Positions 55,290 to 63,884 of a DNA stretch of 64,000 nucleotides are shown piece by piece (within the stretch, counting starts at the first letter, position 1; each line of letters opens with the position of its first letter). The stretch is from Clostridium sp. SY8519 (GTDB lineage: Bacteria > Bacillota > Clostridia > Lachnospirales > Lachnospiraceae), in contig NC_015737.1 of the NCBI RefSeq assembly GCF_000270305.1, positions 1,674,501 to 1,738,500 of the forward strand, in the 5' to 3' direction. Made by a program: the position numbers and the translations under genes. The notes beneath the pieces are model-generated. The model did no database searches, was not told the origin of the DNA, and worked only from the letters and a program-made list of their open reading frames with translations.

Positions 55290-56600
55290 ATGGATGAAAA
55301 TAAAAAGTTTAATTTTGGTGTATTTGGTTGGCTTTTAGTAATATATTGTTTCCTGACATTCCTGATCTTCAGTCTGGGAAACGGAACCATGAACGTTGCA
55401 GTAGCATTGTTTGAACAGAGAAACGGCTGGAATCAGACATATTTGCTTTCGCTCCAGTCAATCGGCGCATGGACGGCGATTCCGTTCATCTTCATTTTCG
55501 GTCAGTTATATGCAAGAGGAAAAATAAAGCTTCGCCACCTGATCCTGGCAGCCGGTCTTCTTTATGCAATTGGCATCTTCCTGTGGGGACGTGTTACAAA
55601 CCTGGCTGTTTTCACAGTGGTATTTATGATCTGCTACATCACATATCCGTTATGGGGAACATTTTCCAACAACTCACTGACAAATAACTGGTTCCCGCGA
55701 AAAAAAGGTCTGATCATCGGAATCACAACCATCGGTTTTCCGCTTGGTACCGGCTTGGGATCCATGGTATTCAATATATTAAATGGTAAAGTTGGTTTCT
55801 CTAATGCGTATCTGATCATTGGCGTTGTAGCGGCAGCGATCTGTCTGTTCGGTTTCTTTACATTCACAGAGTATCCGGAGCAGAGAGGACAGTTCCCGGA
55901 CAACAACAGATCATTAACTTCCGAACAGGCAAAGGCTGAGTTTGAAGAAGGACAGAAAATGCTGGCCGACAGCCCGTGGACAGTGAAAAATCTTCTGAGA
56001 ACAAAAGAAGTATGGCTCCTTGGTATCGCAAACTCCTATCTGTTCGCTATCGCATCAGGTTGTATGGGTACGATGGTTCCGCGTCTTCTTTCCACAGGAA
56101 GATATTCACCGGATCAGGCAGTTCTGTTCCTGCTGGTAGCTGCATTCTGTGCATGCCCGGGCAGTTTCCTGTGCGGATTTATCGATAACAGAACCAATCC
56201 GAAAACAGCATTTATGTTCACGAACATCTGCTGCGTTGTTGCATGTATCTTAAACATCATTCCGACCACTCCGACACTGATCATTTCTCTGGTCTTTATC
56301 GGTATCGGTACCGGTGGTTCCGCAAACTTCATCATGTCTATGACAACGGAGTACTGGGGCAGATTTAAGTTTATCAAGGCATATCCGACTGTTCTGACCA
56401 TTAACCAGCTGCTCGGAAGTGCCGGCCCGATGCTGATGGCTGTTATTGCGGCAAAAGCCGGCTGGGATATGTCTTACATCGTAATGGCGATCCTCGGTGT
56501 TGTGGCAACATTAATTGCAATACCGATCAAGAAAGGTTTCGTTGAGAAAGCAGAGGAGAAATTCGCAGCAGAGGCGAACGGAGTTGTAAAACAGAGTTAA
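55290..56600 (+). CDS. MFS sugar or sugar-acid transporter
   Basis: A 436-residue transporter with twelve membrane segments and a central loop at about residues 205-235. The WFPRKKGLIIGITTIGFPLG block after segment 4 is typical of anion and sugar-acid symporters of the MFS. It is the only transporter in the regulon, so it should bring in the substrate. GGAGGAGGT precedes the start at 55290. Confidence 0.85.
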   Translation: MDENKKFNFGVFGWLLVIYCFLTFLIFSLGNGTMNVAVALFEQRNGWNQTYLLSLQSIGAWTAIPFIFIFGQLYARGKIKLRHLILAAGLLYAIGIFLWGRVTNLAVFTVVFMICYITYPLWGTFSNNSLTNNWFPRKKGLIIGITTIGFPLGTGLGSMVFNILNGKVGFSNAYLIIGVVAAAICLFGFFTFTEYPEQRGQFPDNNRSLTSEQAKAEFEEGQKMLADSPWTVKNLLRTKEVWLLGIANSYLFAIASGCMGTMVPRLLSTGRYSPDQAVLFLLVAAFCACPGSFLCGFIDNRTNPKTAFMFTNICCVVACILNIIPTTPTLIISLVFIGIGTGGSANFIMSMTTEYWGRFKFIKAYPTVLTINQLLGSAGPMLMAVIAAKAGWDMSYIVMAILGVVATLIAIPIKKGFVEKAEEKFAAEANGVVKQS

Positions 56601-56631
56601 CGTATTATGAGAGAATGCAGGGGGCTGTCAA

Positions 56632-56656
56632 TACAGGGACGGTTCCTTGTGTTCTC
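56632..56656 (+). repeat. REP-like short intergenic sequence
   Basis: Contains CAGGGACGGTTCCTTGTG, a near-palindrome of the kind spread in many clostridial genomes as GGGGACGGTTCCTGTGT-like repeats. Only one copy is in this window. Confidence 0.4.
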
Positions 56657-56669
56657 AGAGGAGAAGAGC

Positions 56670-58115
56670 ATGAAGACTTACAATCTTTTTATCAATGGAG
56701 AATTCGTACCAAACGGCGATCGGGAAATGATTCAGGTGCTGAATCCTGCTACAGAAGAAGTCATTTCTGAAGTGCCAAAGGCAACAAAAGCAGATGTGGA
56801 TGCAGCGGTTGACGCTGCATACGAAGCGCAGAAGGAATGGGCGAAAGTGCCGCCGATTCAGCGCGCACAGTATCTGATGGAGCTGGCAGCACTGGTAAGA
56901 GAGAATCAGGACTTGTTTGCGCAGACCAATACAGAAGAAGTAGGCAAATTGAAGGGACAGTCTCATGATGAGGCAGGATGGCTTTCCGACTATATTACAT
57001 ATTTTGCAGCGATGGCACGTCATATCAAAGGAGAGATCATCCCGAGTGACCGCCCGAATGAGAACATCTTTCTCTATAAGATGCCGATCGGTGTTGTGGC
57101 AGGTATCATGCCATGGAACTTCCCGCTGTTTTTGATCGGCCGTAAAGTCGCACCGGCTCTGATCGCAGGTGATACGGTTGTGTTAAAACCTTCCAGCGAC
57201 ACGCCAAACGGTGCTTACGAATTCGCAAAGCTGGTAGAAAAGAGCTCTCTGCCGAAGGGCGTGATCAATGTTATCACCGGCTCCGGATCTGAAGTCGGTA
57301 ATGCGCTGGCAAGCAACAGGAAAGTAGCTATGGTTTCCATGACCGGTTCCACCGCAGCAGGTAAACAGATCATGAAAACGGCTGCAGACAATATCACAAA
57401 AGTATCGCTGGAATTAGGCGGAAAAGCTCCGGTTATCGTTATGGATGACTGTGATGTGGATGCTACCGTTGAACATGTATTCAATTCCAGATTCATCAAC
57501 TGCGGCCAGGCATGCAACTGTGCAGAGCGTGTATACGTTCAGGAAGGTGTTTATGAAGAGTTCATTCAAAAGCTTTCTGATCGTATCAAAAACGCAAAAT
57601 ACGGTATGCCATACGAAGACGGTATCGATATCGGACCGATGATCAATGCAAAACAGGTTGAGCATGTTGACGAGCTGGTACAGAGTGCCATTGCAGAAGG
57701 CGCAACTCTGGTATGCGGCGGACACAAGACAAGTGTAAACGGAAAAGGTTTCTTCTTCGAACCAACTCTCCTGACAGACTGCAGGCATGATATGAGAATC
57801 ATGAGAGAAGAGATCTTCGGGCCGGCGCTGCCTGTTACCACATTCAAGACCCTTGATGAGGTGATCGAACTGGCCAATGATTGTGACTACGGTCTTACAT
57901 CCTCCATTTACACGCAGAATACCGACACAATGATGCGGGCGTTAAATGAGATCCATTTCGGTGAAACTTATGTAAACCGGGAGCATTTCGAGGCGTTTCA
58001 GGGATTTCATGCGGGTGTGCGCCAGTCTGGTATTGGTGGAGATGATGGAGAGCGTGGATTAGAGGAATTCCTTGAGACGCATGTATGTTACGTAGATTAT
58101 AATCTGGGAAGGTAG
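56670..58115 (+). CDS. AldA-like lactaldehyde/glycolaldehyde dehydrogenase
   Basis: A 481-residue NAD-dependent aldehyde dehydrogenase. The active-site segment NCGQACNCAERVYV closely follows E. coli AldA, with the catalytic cysteine in CGQAC-N-C context and the general base in LELGGKAP. MPWNFPL is the cofactor region. With the aldolase it would oxidise lactaldehyde or glycolaldehyde, hinting that the substrate is a 6-deoxyhexose or a pentose. GAGGAGAAG fixes the start at 56670; an upstream frame from 56607 lacks it. Last gene of the operon. Confidence 0.88.
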   Translation: MKTYNLFINGEFVPNGDREMIQVLNPATEEVISEVPKATKADVDAAVDAAYEAQKEWAKVPPIQRAQYLMELAALVRENQDLFAQTNTEEVGKLKGQSHDEAGWLSDYITYFAAMARHIKGEIIPSDRPNENIFLYKMPIGVVAGIMPWNFPLFLIGRKVAPALIAGDTVVLKPSSDTPNGAYEFAKLVEKSSLPKGVINVITGSGSEVGNALASNRKVAMVSMTGSTAAGKQIMKTAADNITKVSLELGGKAPVIVMDDCDVDATVEHVFNSRFINCGQACNCAERVYVQEGVYEEFIQKLSDRIKNAKYGMPYEDGIDIGPMINAKQVEHVDELVQSAIAEGATLVCGGHKTSVNGKGFFFEPTLLTDCRHDMRIMREEIFGPALPVTTFKTLDEVIELANDCDYGLTSSIYTQNTDTMMRALNEIHFGETYVNREHFEAFQGFHAGVRQSGIGGDDGERGLEEFLETHVCYVDYNLGR

Positions 58116-58424
58116 TGTGAATCATTATTCACAGAAGGCGCATAGCAAAACACCAGGGGCAGGTCGTCGTAACCTGCCCCTGACACATTGGTATCGGACA
58201 CTAAAATCTTCCCACAAAAGTTTCTGCCAGTTACATTTTTATGTTTCAAATCATCTCGTGTTATAACATGTTACAGGTGCCGCGAAGCCAGTGTTTATGC
58301 GGGTTTGAGCGATGATGAGAAAATGAAAAATTGAATGCCCTTGAATGCCTTTGTGACAGAGTTTGATTGCCTTAGGGTATATGTCAGTCTTTAATCCGGA
58401 TGTGTGATATAAGTTCTATAAAAA

Positions 58425-58458
58425 CGAACATATGTACGTAAAATAGAACAGGTGTTCG
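58425..58458. promoter_or_regulatory. Two orphan LexA (SOS) boxes
   Basis: CGAACATATGTACG (58425-58438) and AGAACAGGTGTTCG (58445-58458) match the Gram-positive LexA site CGAAC-4-GTTCG with one or two mismatches each. A TAAAAT lies between them. No gene follows within 450 bases. Confidence 0.65.
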
Positions 58459-58501
58459 AATTTTGAGTGCCCTTTTGAATGCCCTAAGGAAAGGTGCTTC
58501 G

Positions 58502-58650
58502 GAAACCCGCTTCCTTTCTGGGTTTCAGACGAGGGGGAGTATTCGAGTCCCGTCTCGCGCTCTGAATCAAGGATCATCCGAAAGGATGGTCCTTTTTTGT
58601 GTCTAAAGCCCGCAAACCCAGTGTTTTCAATGGTTTGCGGGCTTTTTTAT
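58502..58650 (+). repeat. 145-bp direct repeat, left copy, with att-like core
   Basis: Starts GAAACCCGCTTCCTTTCTG, contains the tRNA-Gly 3' end (58542-58563) and ends with two hairpins. The same arrangement with about 88% identity by eye is at 63312-63455, and the two copies flank the AlbA/TOTE gene pair. Confidence 0.85.
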
Positions 58651-58848
58651 GATTGATCCTTCACAAAAGATTTCCCAAGTAAAATAAGAAAAAACCAGAG
58701 GGCGGGCATCGGACCCGTCTCGCGATAATACACTATCCATTGAAACGCCGTATTCATGCGGGTTTCGGTAGTTCGCTAAGCGAATGTGTTCGGGGCCCCT
58801 TGGGTCCGTTTGAAATATAATCTACATTCTACTTTAGGATTTACCTAA

Positions 58849-58900
58849 TTTATTCCCCAATTTATTCCCTATATGATATACTTCATAAATGGGGAATAAA
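58849..58900 (+). promoter_or_regulatory. Repeated operator-like motif before the AlbA-type gene
   Basis: TTTATTCCCC at 58849-58858, TTTATTCCCT at 58861-58870 and the inverted copy GGGGAATAAA at 58891-58900, 20 bases before the start codon. Placement suggests autoregulation by the encoded winged-helix protein. Confidence 0.55.
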
Positions 58901-58919
58901 ATTGCAAAAAGGAGTTTTT

Positions 58920-60299
58920 ATGGATATTAAATCTATTGTTTTAGAGTTATGTAGTTATAAAGATGAACAGGAATGGTTTGAGTTCAAAGAAAACTGGTTT
59001 CAGCCAGAGACTTTAGGAGAATATGTATCTGCATTGTCAAATGCAGCCGCTTTTCATTATAGGAATAATGCTTTTTTTGTATGGGGAATAAATAATGATA
59101 CACATGAAATAGTTGGTACTGATTTTAATCAGTATGGTGAGTACAATAAGGAACCATACCAGAACTATCTGGCGAGGAATTTGTCGCCAAGCATTAATTT
59201 TTCGTTTGAAGAAAGCTTTATTGATGATAAGAGAGTAGTTGTACTTGTTATTCCGGCAGCAAAAGAAATTCCTACTGCTTTTAGAGAAAAACGATATATT
59301 AGAATCGGTTCATCGAAAGTTAACTTGCGGGATTATCCCAAAAGAGAGATTCAACTGTTTAAGCTTCTTGATGGGAGGGAGGAAACGATTGAGACAATTC
59401 CTTCAAAATATCAAGAACTCACATTTTCTAAATTGTTTGGGTATTATGGATCAAAAGGAATCGTATTAAGTAAGGAAACGTTTGTTAAGAATCTGGGGCT
59501 TAAAAATAGTGAGGGGGAATATAATTTGCTTGCCCAGCTTTTATCTGATGATTCCCATATTCCTCTTCGTGTTTCTATTTTTGATGGAGAAACAAAAGCA
59601 TCACCATTGTTTTCCGTAAGAGAATTTGGTAATAATTGTTTGCTATATAGTCTTGATGAATTACTTCGTTATGGAGATGTACTTAATCTAATTCAAGCAG
59701 ATGAACGAGGGCGTGTAGTTGAAAGAAAAGAAATACCATTATTTGATAATGATGCCTTCCGTGAAGCAATTATTAATGCAGTATTGCACAATAAATGGGT
59801 TGAGGGAAATGAGCCTATGATATCTGTTTTTTCTAATCGAATTGAGATCCTTTCAAGAGGAAGCATACCATCAGCACAGACTATGGAAGGTTTTTTTCTG
59901 GGGGAATCTGTACCGGTTAATGAAAAATTGTCTGAAATATTCTTGCAATTGCATATTAGTGAAAAATCAGGAAGAGGAGTTCCAAAGATTGTTGAAGTCT
60001 ATGGAAAGAATGCTTACTCATTCAGAGAAAACTCCATTGTAGTTACGATTCCGTTTAAGAGAATTCATAATCCCCAGTTTGTATTGGGGAATAACATTGG
60101 GGAAAAAAGAAATTTGAATGAGAGACGCAGTCGAATTATTGCTGAAATGAGAAATAATCCCAATATTACGATTGCACAGTTGAGGGTGATCCTGGAGTGT
60201 ACGGAATCTACAGTTGAAAATAATATAGCATACCTTCGTAATAATGGATATATAGAAAGAATAGGTTCACGGAAAAACGGTTACTGGAAGGTACTATAA
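58920..60299 (+). CDS. AlbA-domain (schlafen-like) regulator with C-terminal winged helix
   Basis: A 459-residue protein. The N-terminal AlbA_2-type domain (about 1-130) has EWFEFKENW, SNAAAFHYRNNAFFVWGI and RYIRIGSSK, a nucleic-acid-binding pattern. The middle (about 250-380) has NDAFREAIINAVLHNKW and EKSGRGVPKIVE, the ATP-dependent helicase C-like/GHKL-like part often fused to it. The C-terminus (about 405-459) is a winged helix with TIAQLRVILECTESTVENNIAYLRNNGYI. AAAAGGAG fixes the start. It lies 17 bases before the TOTE gene. Such proteins often control mobile or defence genes; here it is probably the regulator of the pair. Confidence 0.75.
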   Translation: MDIKSIVLELCSYKDEQEWFEFKENWFQPETLGEYVSALSNAAAFHYRNNAFFVWGINNDTHEIVGTDFNQYGEYNKEPYQNYLARNLSPSINFSFEESFIDDKRVVVLVIPAAKEIPTAFREKRYIRIGSSKVNLRDYPKREIQLFKLLDGREETIETIPSKYQELTFSKLFGYYGSKGIVLSKETFVKNLGLKNSEGEYNLLAQLLSDDSHIPLRVSIFDGETKASPLFSVREFGNNCLLYSLDELLRYGDVLNLIQADERGRVVERKEIPLFDNDAFREAIINAVLHNKWVEGNEPMISVFSNRIEILSRGSIPSAQTMEGFFLGESVPVNEKLSEIFLQLHISEKSGRGVPKIVEVYGKNAYSFRENSIVVTIPFKRIHNPQFVLGNNIGEKRNLNERRSRIIAEMRNNPNITIAQLRVILECTESTVENNIAYLRNNGYIERIGSRKNGYWKVL

Positions 60300-60316
60300 G
60301 ATACTGAGGGGTTTTT

Positions 60317-63265
60317 ATGCGTATTGATGAACATAATCTTGATTCTCTTCGAAGAATTATTCGTGACCTGCAACAGGAAAATGAAAGCTTAAAGGCTTTG
60401 CTTAAACAAAACCAGATACCTTTCGAAGATCAGGAAATCTTGGAAGAGCAACCAATTCCTGACGAATATGATGAAGATCAGGGAGCGCGTATTCTGCCGA
60501 TTCGTCCAACGGAAGATATGGCAAAAGAGTTTTACAGTTATTTCTGGGGACGTACAGATGTATATGCAAAGCGCGGAAAAAACGGAGGATATTTCCCTCA
60601 ATGTGCCTCGAGATGGAATAATCCTTTATGCCCGAAGGCAAGAGATGCAAAAGTTTTTTGTGATGAAGACTGCCAGTATAAGGAATGGAAACGGTTAGAA
60701 CCTTGGATGATTATGTATCACCTACAGGGTAGAAAGGAAGATTGTTCGGATGTTCTGGGTGTTTATCCTCTGTTTCCGGATAATACATGTCGTTTCCTTG
60801 TTTTTGATTTTGATAATCATGATAAAGGTGCGTATAAGAATGATGATGCCAATTCGGATGAGTTGTGGAAAAGTGAAGTAGATGCTCTGCGCCGAATATG
60901 CGAGATAAATAATATCGATATACTTGTCGAACGATCAAGGTCTGGCAGAGGTGCTCATTTATGGATTTTTTTCAAAGGAGCAGTACAGGCATCACTCGCC
61001 CGTGCATTTGGTTATGCATTATTGGATTGCGGTGCATCATCAATAAACCTTCCATCATTTCGTTATTATGACCGGATGTATCCGTCACAGGATGTATTAA
61101 GTAAGCTTGGAAATCTTGTGGCATTACCATTGCAGGGAAGAGCATTAAAACAAGGAAACAGTGCGTTTGTTGACCATGCCTGGAATGCATATCCTGATCA
61201 ATGGAAGCGGCTTCGATCGGTCAAGAAGTTGTCTGCAGAAGAATTAATGAGTTTTTTGAATAAGCGGGGCATGGAGTCACCAATAGAACTGAGTTCAACG
61301 AAATATGGGAGAAACAATCGTCAAATCAGACCTTGGAGAAATGAAGAAGGATTTCATGCAAATGATGTCGTAGGAGAACTCCATATTGTACTGGATAATG
61401 GGGTATATGTGGACACCTTGAATCTGCTCCCGCGTCTTCAAAATCAGTTGAAAGGACTGGCAACGATCGACAATCCTGAGTTTTATAAAAACAAAGCGAT
61501 TGGGCGATCTAATTATTACAATTTGCGTACAATATCTTTGTGGGCTGAAACAAATGGTTATATTAAAATACCGCGTGGTTTATTAGATAAGATTATTGAT
61601 AAAGCAACAGATAGCAATATACGCTGTGAGATTATTGACAAGAGACATTACGGGGAACCAATCCGTGTACATTTTAAAGGAGAACTCAGAGAACAGCAGG
61701 AGTTTGCTGCGGCAAAATTAGAACGCTATGAAAATGGGGTGCTCAGTGCACCGACGGCATTTGGCAAAACCGTTCTGGCTGCGTATTTAATATCGAGGCA
61801 TAAGGTCAATACGCTCATTCTTCTTGATAAAACGGATCTGATTCCGCAATGGATCAGTGAATTTGAAAAGTTTCTCGATATTGATGAAAAACCTCCTGTG
61901 TATTACACAAAGACAGGAAGGAAAAAATGCAGAGATAGTGTGATCGGAACATTAAAAGCTGGTCAGGATAAGACGACCGGGATCATAGATTTTGCATTGA
62001 TCGGCTCTGCATATCATAAAGGAGTTTTTTTTGAAAATATAGATTCCTATGGCATGGTTTTGATAGACGAATGTCACCATATTGCATCGGCCCAGGGAAA
62101 AGCACTCATGCAGAGGATTCGAGCAAAATATGTTTATGGACTTTCTGCTACCCCAAATAGAAGTGATCGACTGGATGATATCATTTTTATGCTTTTGGGA
62201 CCGGTGAGACATAAGTATACGGCGCGAGAACAAGCTGATGAGCAAGGATTGGATAGATATGTGATCCCTCGATTTACAAGAGTTGTCAACATTTCCGGCG
62301 AACACCTGGATATCCATAAGGCAGATGGTTTGATTGCGGATAGTGCTATTCGTAATGAGCAGATTATTAGGGATACGGAAAATGCAATTGCAGATGGCAG
62401 AACACCGGTGATACTCACGAAACTAAAACGTCATGCAGAAACACTAGCAAAACAATTAAACGGGAAAGCAGATCATGTTTTTCTGATTTATGGTGGCCAA
62501 ACAGAGAAACAAAATCAGGAAATAAAAAATAAAATGTTATCAGTGCCACAATCAGAGACATTGATTCTGATTGCGACTGGTCAGAAGATAGGGGAAGGTT
62601 TTAATTTCCCGAGATTAGATACATTAATGTTGGCTGCACCAGTTAAATTTGAGGGCAGGTTGGTCCAATATGTCGGAAGGTTGAATCGCGTTTATTCCGG
62701 GAAACAGGATGTCTTGGTATATGATTATGTTGACACGCATATTGGATTCTTTGATCGACAATATAAAAGTCGGCTGGCGGCATATAGAAAACTTGGATAT
62801 AAGATATTGTCAGAATCAGCAAAACAAATATTACAAGTAAATGCTATTTATGATAGACGCGATTATTCACAAACATTCGAAAGAGATTTGGCATACGCTA
62901 ATACAGAAATTGTAATTGCCAGTCCCGGATTACGGCGAAATAAAGTGGAGCGCTTTATTGCCCTGGCGAAACCAAGGCAGGAGGCGGGTGTTTCTGTTAC
63001 AGTGATTACTTTAGATCCGGATAGTGCCGGATACGATGACGTGATAGAATTAAATATCCTTATTGATGAATTGCGAAAAAATGGAATCATTGTTAGGATG
63101 ACAGAAGAGGAAAGTGAACACTATGCAGTGATTGATAATCGGGTTGTCTGGCATGGAGGGATAAATCTTCTTGGAAAAGCGGATGCTTGGGATAATCTTA
63201 TCCGTGTGGAAAATGAACAGGCAGCATCTGAGTTGCTTGAGATGTCGGAAATGGTGTTGTCATAG
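60317..63265 (+). CDS. TOTE-type primase-helicase with a PLD-like C-terminal domain
   Basis: A 982-residue multidomain protein. A short coil (about 5-30) leads to an archaeo-eukaryotic primase domain (about 65-320) with the catalytic FLVFDFDNHD and SRSGRGAHLWIFF. A superfamily 2 helicase follows (about 450-830): Walker A APTAFGKT, DECH box in LIDECHHI, motif III SATPNRSD, and motif VI QYVGRLNRVYSG. The end (about 860-982) resembles a phospholipase D-like nuclease domain, IVIASPGL and HYAVIDNRVVWHGGINLLGK, but the usual HxK lysine is an alanine. This order is that of proteins named TOTE conflict-system primases. The A/T-rich coding sequence differs from its surroundings. Defence against foreign DNA is inferred from the family and the mobile setting. 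Confidence 0.82.
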   Translation: MRIDEHNLDSLRRIIRDLQQENESLKALLKQNQIPFEDQEILEEQPIPDEYDEDQGARILPIRPTEDMAKEFYSYFWGRTDVYAKRGKNGGYFPQCASRWNNPLCPKARDAKVFCDEDCQYKEWKRLEPWMIMYHLQGRKEDCSDVLGVYPLFPDNTCRFLVFDFDNHDKGAYKNDDANSDELWKSEVDALRRICEINNIDILVERSRSGRGAHLWIFFKGAVQASLARAFGYALLDCGASSINLPSFRYYDRMYPSQDVLSKLGNLVALPLQGRALKQGNSAFVDHAWNAYPDQWKRLRSVKKLSAEELMSFLNKRGMESPIELSSTKYGRNNRQIRPWRNEEGFHANDVVGELHIVLDNGVYVDTLNLLPRLQNQLKGLATIDNPEFYKNKAIGRSNYYNLRTISLWAETNGYIKIPRGLLDKIIDKATDSNIRCEIIDKRHYGEPIRVHFKGELREQQEFAAAKLERYENGVLSAPTAFGKTVLAAYLISRHKVNTLILLDKTDLIPQWISEFEKFLDIDEKPPVYYTKTGRKKCRDSVIGTLKAGQDKTTGIIDFALIGSAYHKGVFFENIDSYGMVLIDECHHIASAQGKALMQRIRAKYVYGLSATPNRSDRLDDIIFMLLGPVRHKYTAREQADEQGLDRYVIPRFTRVVNISGEHLDIHKADGLIADSAIRNEQIIRDTENAIADGRTPVILTKLKRHAETLAKQLNGKADHVFLIYGGQTEKQNQEIKNKMLSVPQSETLILIATGQKIGEGFNFPRLDTLMLAAPVKFEGRLVQYVGRLNRVYSGKQDVLVYDYVDTHIGFFDRQYKSRLAAYRKLGYKILSESAKQILQVNAIYDRRDYSQTFERDLAYANTEIVIASPGLRRNKVERFIALAKPRQEAGVSVTVITLDPDSAGYDDVIELNILIDELRKNGIIVRMTEEESEHYAVIDNRVVWHGGINLLGKADAWDNLIRVENEQAASELLEMSEMVLS

Positions 63266-63311
63266 AAAAAGCTTGGGTCCCCAATTGGGTCCCCTGAAGA
63301 ATGAGTATCCT

Positions 63312-63455
63312 GAAACCCGCTTCCTTTCTGCGTTTCAGACGAGGGGGGGTATTCGAGTCCCGTCTCGCGCTCTCTATGAAGGATCATCCAAAAGGATGGT
63401 CCTTTTTTGTGCTCAGAGCCCGCAAAGCTAGTATTTTCAACGGTTTGCGGGCTTT
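63312..63455 (+). repeat. 145-bp direct repeat, right copy, with att-like core
   Basis: Partner of 58502-58650. The tRNA-derived core is at 63352-63373, followed by two hairpins (about 63378-63404 and 63415-63455) that act as terminators for the TOTE gene. Confidence 0.85.
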
Positions 63456-63829
63456 TGCCGTGTTTGAGAAATGATGGAAAATCAGGTAAAAAACAATGGC
63501 AGAATATATATACGGGAAACGGGCCTGTCTCGTTCCTGTGGTTAATATGGCGAAAACCCAGTGTTTATGCGGGGTTGAACGACTTCAGAAAGTGAGAAAA
63601 GATGAATGCCTTTTTAAAGAATAAAAAGATTTCTTTCTGGCCTGAAGGTATAAGGGAATCAGAATACATGAAGGTAGATTTTTAGTATAAATCAGTAATT
63701 TCAAAGGAATATGTGAAGGAAAAGGTGCTGAAGAGTGAGTCAGTAATTTTATGAAATCATATTGACTCAAATTTTGGATAGGTTATTATAGAGTTAGATT
63801 TGGGCTGACCGAAAGGTCTTTGGCCCACC

Positions 63830-63861
63830 GGCTGGCGGGGATTTACCCCGCCAGCTTCTTT
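63830..63861 (+). terminator. GC-rich hairpin near the right edge
   Basis: GCTGGCGGGG and CCCCGCCAGC enclose ATTTA; TTCTTTTATT follows. It may be a terminator, or part of a structured leader for the frame at 63885, since no gene ends just before it. Confidence 0.5.
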
Positions 63862-63884
63862 TATTGATGAGGATTAATTTCTTT

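Larger units (their letters stand above)
58116..58919 (+). other. 800-bp junction between the two accessory blocks
   Basis: No intact gene. It holds a hairpin (58154-58164 with 58172-58182), a motif AGTGTTTATGCGGGTTT also near 63557, two orphan LexA-type boxes, an att-like repeat (58542), two hairpin terminators (58569-58594; 58605-58648), a degenerate att patch (ACCCGTCTCGCGA, 58719-58731) and the operator region of the next gene. It looks like the scar of several insertions and losses. Confidence 0.6.
63266..63884 (+). other. Intergenic region after the TOTE gene
   Basis: No intact gene over about 620 bases. Besides the repeat it holds an AGTGTTTATGCGGGGTT motif (63556) like the one near 58290, and a structured stretch: GACC-GAAA-GGTC at about 63808-63819 and a 10-bp GC hairpin at 63830-63855 followed by TTCTTTT. 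Confidence 0.5.

Noticed and set aside
58116..58919. A CRISPR array, because of repeated short motifs
   Set aside because: The repeats are few, imperfect, of different kinds and irregularly spaced; they are hairpins and att-like cores.
42911..63373. An integrative element with its own integrase
   Set aside because: No tyrosine or serine recombinase gene could be found between the att-like repeats; only the IS3 transposase is present.
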